From: Takakia lepidozioides
Taxonomy: Eukaryota > Streptophyta > Takakiopsida > Takakiales > Takakiaceae
DNA length: 64,000 nucleotides
Direction of reading: 5' to 3'
NCBI GenBank assembly: GCA_030704615.1
Contig: CM060733.1
Span: 49,726,001-49,790,000, forward strand
The position numbers and the translations under genes are program-made. How positions within the stretch are numbered: position 1 is the stretch's first letter; the number at the start of each line of letters is the position of its first letter. Below the pieces are notes generated by a model, which saw only the letters and a list, made by a program, of their open reading frames with translations, did no database searches and was not told the origin of the DNA. Positions 57,664-64,000 of this stretch are shown here, one piece after another.

Positions 57664-60600
57664 CGCCCACGTCTTACTCCCAATTATCGCGTGCAAATCT
57701 CCTGTAATCGCACTGTATTCTCAATCAAGATAAGGCACCCACCGACACAAACGGAAAATGAGAGAAAAACAGTGTACTGGAGAGAAACAAACTAGAGATG
57801 GTGACCATATAGACCTCGTCACCTCTGTTTTCAAGTTTGACTACATCCGAGACACCATATAACACAACCTGGGGGGACGATCTTCACACAAAGTTCCTCA
57901 GGAGCCCCATCGCCAGCTTTTGGATGGTCTGGACCCTCCAACTTTCCGGTAGCATATAGGGGAGTCCTATTTGCAGTTTTACTGCCAGCTCAAACATGCA
58001 TCCACTCCTCACCAGCATTCACTATTATCGAAACAGAGATATAGTGTATGTGCGCGTGAAAATCCCTCTGATCGCAAATGCCCACAACCTTCACAAATGG
58101 GTGTCTAGCTTGACTCCTCAATCGCCTTCCAAAAGCTTTGAGAGCTGGGTTGGTCCGCGGCAGATTTGGTGAGGCCAGAAGCTACACAACACAAAAAATG
58201 CACTACAGTACTGAAGTTGTGCAACTTTAGGTTGAACAGCGGCTACAATGAAGAGAAGAAATTGGGGGAATGAAGGTCCAGTGGCAGGGTGGAGTTCTTG
58301 ATTTATGATCTTGTGCCAGTTTTTGTGAGTGGGTGCATGCGTTTGAATTTCGAAAGGAATCTCACTGTATGCGTGGTTACCATCAGTATAGTCAGGAATT
58401 TTATTTCTACAGGAGAGCTATTTGAAGATTTGGCTTCAGAGCAGATTTGGCCTCATTAGCCTCTTCATTATGGACAGAGTGCAGGCTTGCAAGTGAATCA
58501 GACAGCTTTTTCAGGCAGACTCTGGGCAACAAGACCTACAATGATTACAGGGTGTAGGAGGTGTAGGTATGGTAAGTTCCTCACAGTTTCAGCTCTTTGC
58601 AGGGGCTAATGAATCCATGGATGATTACTTGGTGTGCTTAACCTTGGGATTTAGAGTAGATTCTAACCTCATATAGACGTATCTCTCTTTCTTAGTAATG
58701 CTTCGCTTTGTGTAATGTGATTGTCAATCTTGAAAATAAGATTGTGCAGAATTGTGTTGTATGTGAGCGCTTGCCCCAGCAGCATAAAACAAGAGCGTGT
58801 CTCTGAACAGGCATTTGGCACAACTCGCATATGGGCCAATGCTAGTAGTAATGATCAAACCAAGCCAAAGCTTCCATCATCCATGTTGAGAAACACCTAT
58901 CTATGAGGTAATGTTTCATCATATTGCCTCCACGCAACAGTGTAGCAAGATGATTTGCACAGAGTGGCTCCTTGCAGAGATGGTCTATCACAAATCAAAA
59001 GGTGCCAGTCTTTCACAGTCACAATTGTTCATCATGCACGTAAGAGGATTTGAGATGTCACGTGCACATAAAATGTGGGTTTGAAAATTAAACGTTGGGA
59101 CTATGCAGTGTCCATTTGCTGCAGATGTCTTTAGTAACTTTGTGGCTTCATTCCACAGGAGGCCTGCCCAAACATAGCTTTCAGATGCCACGAGCTCAGA
59201 TGCCAAGAGCTCATTTCAATGCGTACCTCCTCTGGACCTAACAAAGAGAGACTATTGTCATTACAAGGAACACAGAAGCACACCGTCCATCTGGAAGAGC
59301 CAAAATGGTACACATCTCCAGAGAAGCATCACAAAAGAAGCATCTACCTTTGACCACCTTCAGCTACGAATCTCTGGAAGCTATAGACCCACATATTGCT
59401 TTGCAATGATGTTAGAGAGATGACAAGATGCACAAGACATATTCACTCTGAACTCTAACCTCGACAATGTGACCAGCCATAACAGCCTCCTGATTCTCTG
59501 TTACCATTCCAGCACAAAAGCATTATTACAGAACACCGACTTCTCTGGAAACCAGGCTTGATGTTGGGTACACGAAGAGAAAGAGACAGCACGCGACAGA
59601 CAGCACATCAAGAGATAGGAAGACATGAACTTAATGCCACAAGGTCATTGACATGAGCCCAATCACTCACTGACCCAAAAATTAATGGATTTTGGGAAGC
59701 ATACTAAGTTATGGCAGCAGAGGCTATGGAACTCAATCAGGGAGATGACCAGTACCCGACACAATGGAAAAAGGAAGATCCACTCTGGATAATGTGACAG
59801 TGCACCTGCTTTCCAGCTTCCAGGCCTTTCATCATGATGCACTTATGCATGAGACAGACATAAGTATCTGCATCTGCTGAAAAGCCTCCTTGCTTCAAAT
59901 CTGTACAGCCTCTTTCATTTGCCCTGTCTCACATAGCATCCTCGCATGCCCAGACGTGCCAGAAGAGGTATTGCGGGCTCCCTTGGTCCTCGTCCGGAAG
60001 CTGTGGTCATGGTGGAGGTGCCTGACTTTATCAACTGTGTCGCTTCTGCTGCTTCCAATTGACAATCCGCCAATGCAGGTTTCTTGTTGCTAACAATCCA
60101 CAGGGAATCATAGGTACTCTTGCGCTTGAAATCGGGTCCTCTCGTATGAATCTGGACCCTAAGATGTGGCCATTTCAATCTCATGCTTGTTAGAGAGGAA
60201 TCCCTAATAAGCAGAATACATACAGAACTCGATTAATCTCAAAGAGCTTTACAGGGCAAGAGTATGTACGTATGTACATACCGAATTGCAGTCCGAAGAT
60301 GCAGGGATGCAGGAAACAATTCTGATCGCCATGACTGTTAGGGGAAATAAAATAACAGATATCGTTCATTTTTCTAGGCCGAAATGGATTCATACTCGAT
60401 GAAACATGGAGTGTAAAACCAGATTGGCCTCTCGAGTGTGGATTTCTTAAGTGTTCCAGCAAACCAGCATGTCAAGGGTCTAGAAAAAGAAGACAGGATA
60501 CCCGCCCCTCCTGCCTACTATAACCCGCCAAATCATTTGGTAAGCTCTACTCTTGTATATCGTCAACTCTCACAACAAAATCACTTGAACACAAAAGACA

Positions 60601-60790
60601 TGCTAGGCTGCATACCTGCAGTGAGCATCAAGGATTTGACTACGTTAAGTGGATGGCAATCCCCAATCGGGGGAAGATTGGGCACAGGATGGCCAAGAAG
60701 ATTTTGCTGAGCTCATAAACCAGATATTGTAATATGTGAGGCAAGGGATTCTGTGCTACACATCCCTAGCTTGGCGGAGAGATCCTGGCC
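57664..60790. other. Intergenic, no recognised gene
   Basis: Presumably contains the diverging promoters of the hydrolase (minus) and the amine oxidase (plus). Open stretches near 59915-60184 and 60438-60710 have no family signature I know. No repeats stand out. Confidence 0.4.
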
Positions 60791-63025
60791 ATGGCGAACA
60801 GTGACGGAGGGATACAGAAACATCGAGTGGCGGTGGTGGGGGGAGGATTGGCAGGATTGGCTGCGGCCCGCATGCTGTCATTACACGCGGACTTTAGTGA
60901 TGTGGTGGTGCTTGAAGCTGCTCCAACTCTGGGTGGACGCATCAAACATATCACTGGCCTGGTTCCTTGGCCTGTTGAGGTAATCATCTCTTTCAAACCC
61001 CTCTCCTAGTTAGAACTTGGGATACAGCAATCATGGGCAATGAACTAAAATTGCAACCCTACCTGGTTCCAACGTCACTGGTTACAGTAAATCTATCCAA
61101 AGAACTTGCAGTGCATGTCTTTTCTTTTCGGAAGATGGCTTTAAAGAAGCTGGAGCATCCAGTGAATCCAGAAGGTGATTCATAGTGAAGGTCTCGTGCA
61201 ATATTAGATCCAGTTTAATGGCAGTTAGATGGGCAATTAGATGGAAGACAAATATCTGAAAAAAAACTGGCCTGCAGGTTGGGCCGGAATTTCTTCATGG
61301 AAAGAAAAATTCCTCAGTGAAGCTGCTTGCTGATGAGATGGGTTGCCAACTGCGTGAGCTCCCCTATCATATCCTCCTTCCATGGCCCACATTCTCATTG
61401 AGTAGCAATTATACTTCATGTTACAAGCTTCACCCTGATACTAGTGGTTTGAGAAGACAGGTAAGAGAGGGGAAATGTTCATGAAGAATCAGATCTGTCT
61501 TTAGGTAGACTCTCAGTGCTGAAGGTTGCAAGGGCAAAAATTGGAAGGACAGGCTGCAGAGCTGCTTCAGTTTATGGCCAGAGAAAAGAAGAAAGTTATG
61601 TGACAGAGACAGTTGTATTCAGTGATTGCACCCTGTCAACATTCCCTGACTTGAGTGTAGGACATGGAACCCATGCTGCTGCTACCATTGGGGTCGGTTT
61701 CGGCAGCAAACCTTTCAATTGCTGTTGAGAGACTAGCAAGCGTGCTGGTTGTACTCTGACCTGGGGATACTATTACCAGAAATTCTAACGCTAGCAAAGG
61801 GGGATTGTGTTTCTCATTCACCAAAGTATGTGACTCAGCACAAAATTCCTAAACTGCTTGTGCATGGTTGGCAACAATCGGGTCACAGTAATTGAGTGTT
61901 GATTTTTGGGGTGGCATTGACTGACACTATGCATATCACCACTCTATAGTAGGAAACTACATTCCACAAATGTGATACTGGCCGTGATTGCACTTGCAGT
62001 CACTCTATCTGCAAAAGGAGAGAGAATCATGTCGATCCTACCAAATTTCTCCTCAGCTTCGTCATGCAGAGAGACCTGCACCTTCACTTGTTCGTTGTGA
62101 AGATCAACCTGTAATGACTAGTAAACTCGTAAGTCATAAATTTATCCCAGCTGTTTGTAGCTGTTGATATGTGAGAGGTTTAGTAGATAGAGTTCATTCA
62201 TAGGAAGTTGGGGGCAACGGCTTATGGAAAGCATAATCTTTGACCAGGACCTTACCAGACTGCTACTATCTTGGTCATGAGGGCCGAATGCTCAGCAGTA
62301 GTGAGGCCAATGAACACCCCGATATCATGCGTGTCCATGAGATTTTCCTAGGCATTGCTGAAGAGGATTCTCAGGGCCCCGATATTTCCATGGCTGAATA
62401 CCTGCAGCAGAAAGGGGCCAACCAGACAGTCTTTCAACTTGCTCAATGTGAGTCTCTGTCTGCTTCCCTCACTTTCATCCACCCCTCCCCCACCACCACC
62501 CCCTTTGGAATGCCACTTTTGGCTTGTTGTTTGCCTTCTCTTTTTTTCCTTGCTGAATGTCACACACTTGAAACTTTTGGTCCATTTCGAAACCCTCCCC
62601 AACTCTGTCTATTTCTTCACTCATTCACTTTCTTATAGTGTATAAATCAAAACATATATTTGCAACCTACTGCAGGGGGAGGCTCTCATGCAGCTGTATC
62701 CTTGCATCATATTGATAGACCTGTACAGCACAGAGCACTACAATTGTACTAGGAAGTTGTAGCGTACCCAGGGTTCACCAGCCACATAGAGATTCAGGTG
62801 CTCAAGAGTAGTTGCTTTTATTTTTTTCAGCTGAATGTGTTGCAAGGATTGAAGTTTCTGTGGGAGGGGGCAGCCATATATGCGAATGATTTCGGGTGTT
62901 CACTGGCACAACTTGGCGTGCGAGAGTGCATCCAAGAGGCACATCACTGGATTTATGGAGATACCTACCTCATCCTTGATCGACCTATTTCTTCCATTAT
63001 TGACCACCTTTCGCAAGGCCTAAAT

Positions 63026-63028
<3 letters not shown>
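60791..63028 (+). CDS. Flavin-containing amine oxidase (polyamine oxidase-like), partial
   Basis: FAD-dependent oxidation of an amine. Exon 1 (60791-60979) begins MANSDGG and has the dinucleotide-binding motif VAVVGGGLAGLAAARML followed by VVVLEAAPTLGGRI, the standard amine oxidase N terminus. Exon 2 (61278-61460) continues VEVGPEFLHG, the expected substrate-domain start; its end may be misjudged. A third exon (about 62259-62447) reads CYYLGHEGRMLSSSEANEH and ISMAEYLQQKGANQT. A fourth (62831 to about 63028) reads FLWEGAAIYANDFGCSLAQL, HHWIYGDTYLILDRP and IIDHLSQGLNVL. Phases between exons 2-3 and 3-4 do not match, so at least one small exon is missing from this model. The fourth exon ends in a CT microsatellite with only a weak possible donor, and the remaining FAD domain is not visible before the window ends. 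Confidence 0.78.
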
Positions 63029-63061
<33 letters not shown>

Positions 63062-63062
63062 A
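63028..63062 (+). repeat. CT microsatellite at end of amine oxidase exon
   Basis: About 16 CT units directly follow GGCCTAAATGTT of the amine oxidase reading frame. A similar CT run lies at 22643-22660, beside LINE fragments, and another at about 63960-63979. Confidence 0.9.
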
Positions 63063-63147
63063 TACTTATTATGGCCACAAGGCCATAAGGCTACGGCAAA
63101 CAACGGCTAATGAGTACATTCTCTAATGAGTACATTCTCCCTTCTAC

Positions 63148-64000
63148 GAAGCCTGTTGCCATTGGGTGGACTTGATATTGGAGTAGATAAGGTCTCTGTG
63201 ACTAAATGCCGGCCTTGTGACCTCGTGTCTTTGTTTGTTTTGACCTGAAGCACTCTGCTTCGGGTAAGGTAGTACATTGGATTTAGTTGAAGAGTTTGGG
63301 GTCTCTCCCTCTTTAGAATTTGTCTACGCGGGCCATTCCCTGCAGCTCCTTTGGAGTGGTGATCTCTGAATGGTAACAAGTGGACCCCTACCACTTGGGG
63401 ACAGCCCCTCCGCCCAAAATGGGCAGTTGCATGCTCTGTCTAGCATGCTCAGCACTTGGGCTAGGGTTGGTCCTCGTGCTTAAACCTGTAGCCTGCGAAA
63501 ACTATCAATTCCATATGCCATGCTGACAACATCACGCCTCTGGATGATTCCTGGGAAATGGTTACTTATGCCAAATCTAGGACTTCATGTGTAGTTTTTT
63601 GGGTGAATCCCAGGATGGACAATGTGTCCTTTAAAACTACCTACTCCAGCTTAGGCTTGGATTCATCTCGAGACTTGATAACAGAGGTACTCTGAAGGTT
63701 TCAATGTCTAAAAATGCTAGCCTCACATAAAGTCAAAGATGTTTGTCCCTTGACTGGCTGGAGAGCAGTCTAGACATTGGTGATTCAATTAGATGCTCTA
63801 GGAAGACAGCCAAGGTGGGGACTTTAACATACCTGCAGCTGAGCTGTGAGGATAAGCTCCACCCTGAAGTTTGAACCCCACAGGAGGTTAGCTTACTGCG
63901 GGCTCAGTGGCCGTAAGTCTGTGGCAAGTGAACGTTTGGAGGGAACGGCTTACTACATCCTCTCTCTCTCTCTCTCTGGGGGTTATTGTCCCTGCACCTC
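63148..64000 (+). mobile_element. 5' part of a LINE copy, cut by window end
   Basis: From GAAGCCTGTTGCCATTGGG onward this matches the reverse complement of 21417 down to about 20600, including the TTTGTTTTGACCTGAAG, CGGGTAAGGTAGTACATTGG and CATTCCCTGCAGCTCCTTTGG segments and the start of the ORF1-like region. Substitutions and small indels are frequent, so the two copies are old relatives. ATGGCCACAAGGC..CTACGGCA precedes it at 63073, as near the intron 6 fragments. Confidence 0.85.

Noticed and set aside
59915-60184. 89-residue minus-strand frame and an opposite short frame ending VEVPDFINCVASAASN
   Set aside because: No recognisable family and no supporting neighbouring exons, so not called as a gene.

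Overview
The window is nuclear DNA from a land-plant relative, most likely a streptophyte (charophyte) green alga with a large, repeat-rich genome. Three points support this. Its spliced genes match plant-type families: MNS3-type ER mannosidase, plant-type MIF, the plant-specific 6 kDa ATP synthase subunit, and a plant-type 3-hydroxyisobutyryl-CoA hydrolase-like protein. Genes are far apart, with long introns full of transposons. The main mobile element is a Ty3/gypsy retrotransposon carrying a cytosine DNA methyltransferase, a combination published for charophytes and, in other retroelement classes, dinoflagellates. The species cannot be named from sequence alone.

Layout. 1-13 kb is repeat-derived: a 3.1 kb structure with 0.5 kb inverted arms (1871-5004), short palindromic repeats, a 166 bp tandem duplication, and a decayed gypsy integrase (12.0-12.8 kb, minus). 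13.4-26.4 kb is a complete nine-exon ER alpha-1,2-mannosidase gene (MNS3-like, plus) with LINE material in introns 5 and 6. 27.5-28.7 kb is a complete three-exon MIF/tautomerase gene (plus). An isolated exon of a dynamin-related DRP3-type protein lies at 30.2 kb. 30.3-36 kb holds tRNA-derived SINE heads and diverged repeats. 36.1-36.75 kb is a two-exon gene for the 6 kDa mitochondrial ATP synthase subunit (minus).

36.9-49.9 kb is a nest: an element with TTAACCCCTAAAGGAC terminal inverted repeats, interrupted by an 11.5 kb minus-strand retrotransposon (37362-48844) with identical 131 bp LTRs. Its order is LTR - unknown ORF - gag - protease - DNA methyltransferase - UAG stop - RT/RNase H/integrase - PHD-like finger - LTR. 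Several reading-frame breaks make this copy look defective. The stop between methyltransferase and reverse transcriptase sits in a UAG-CAA-CCA context, which fits the leaky UAG-CARYYA consensus.

50-53.2 kb holds a SINE, palindromic repeats, a second TTAACCC-type TIR element and tandem duplications. 53.8-57.7 kb is a complete ten-exon 3-hydroxyisobutyryl-CoA hydrolase-like gene (minus) with one GC-AG intron. 60.8-63.0 kb is the 5' part of a flavin amine oxidase gene (plus); its last visible exon runs into a CT microsatellite followed by the 5' end of another LINE copy.

The housekeeping genes act in separate processes (N-glycan trimming, tautomerase/MIF, ATP synthase, branched-chain catabolism, amine oxidation) and do not form a functional cluster. 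The most interesting system is the retrotransposon: a self-encoded methyltransferase, a possible readthrough control, a PHD-type chromatin-reader domain behind the integrase, and three perfect hairpins in each LTR. Exon models come from splice signals and family similarity read by eye, not from transcript data.
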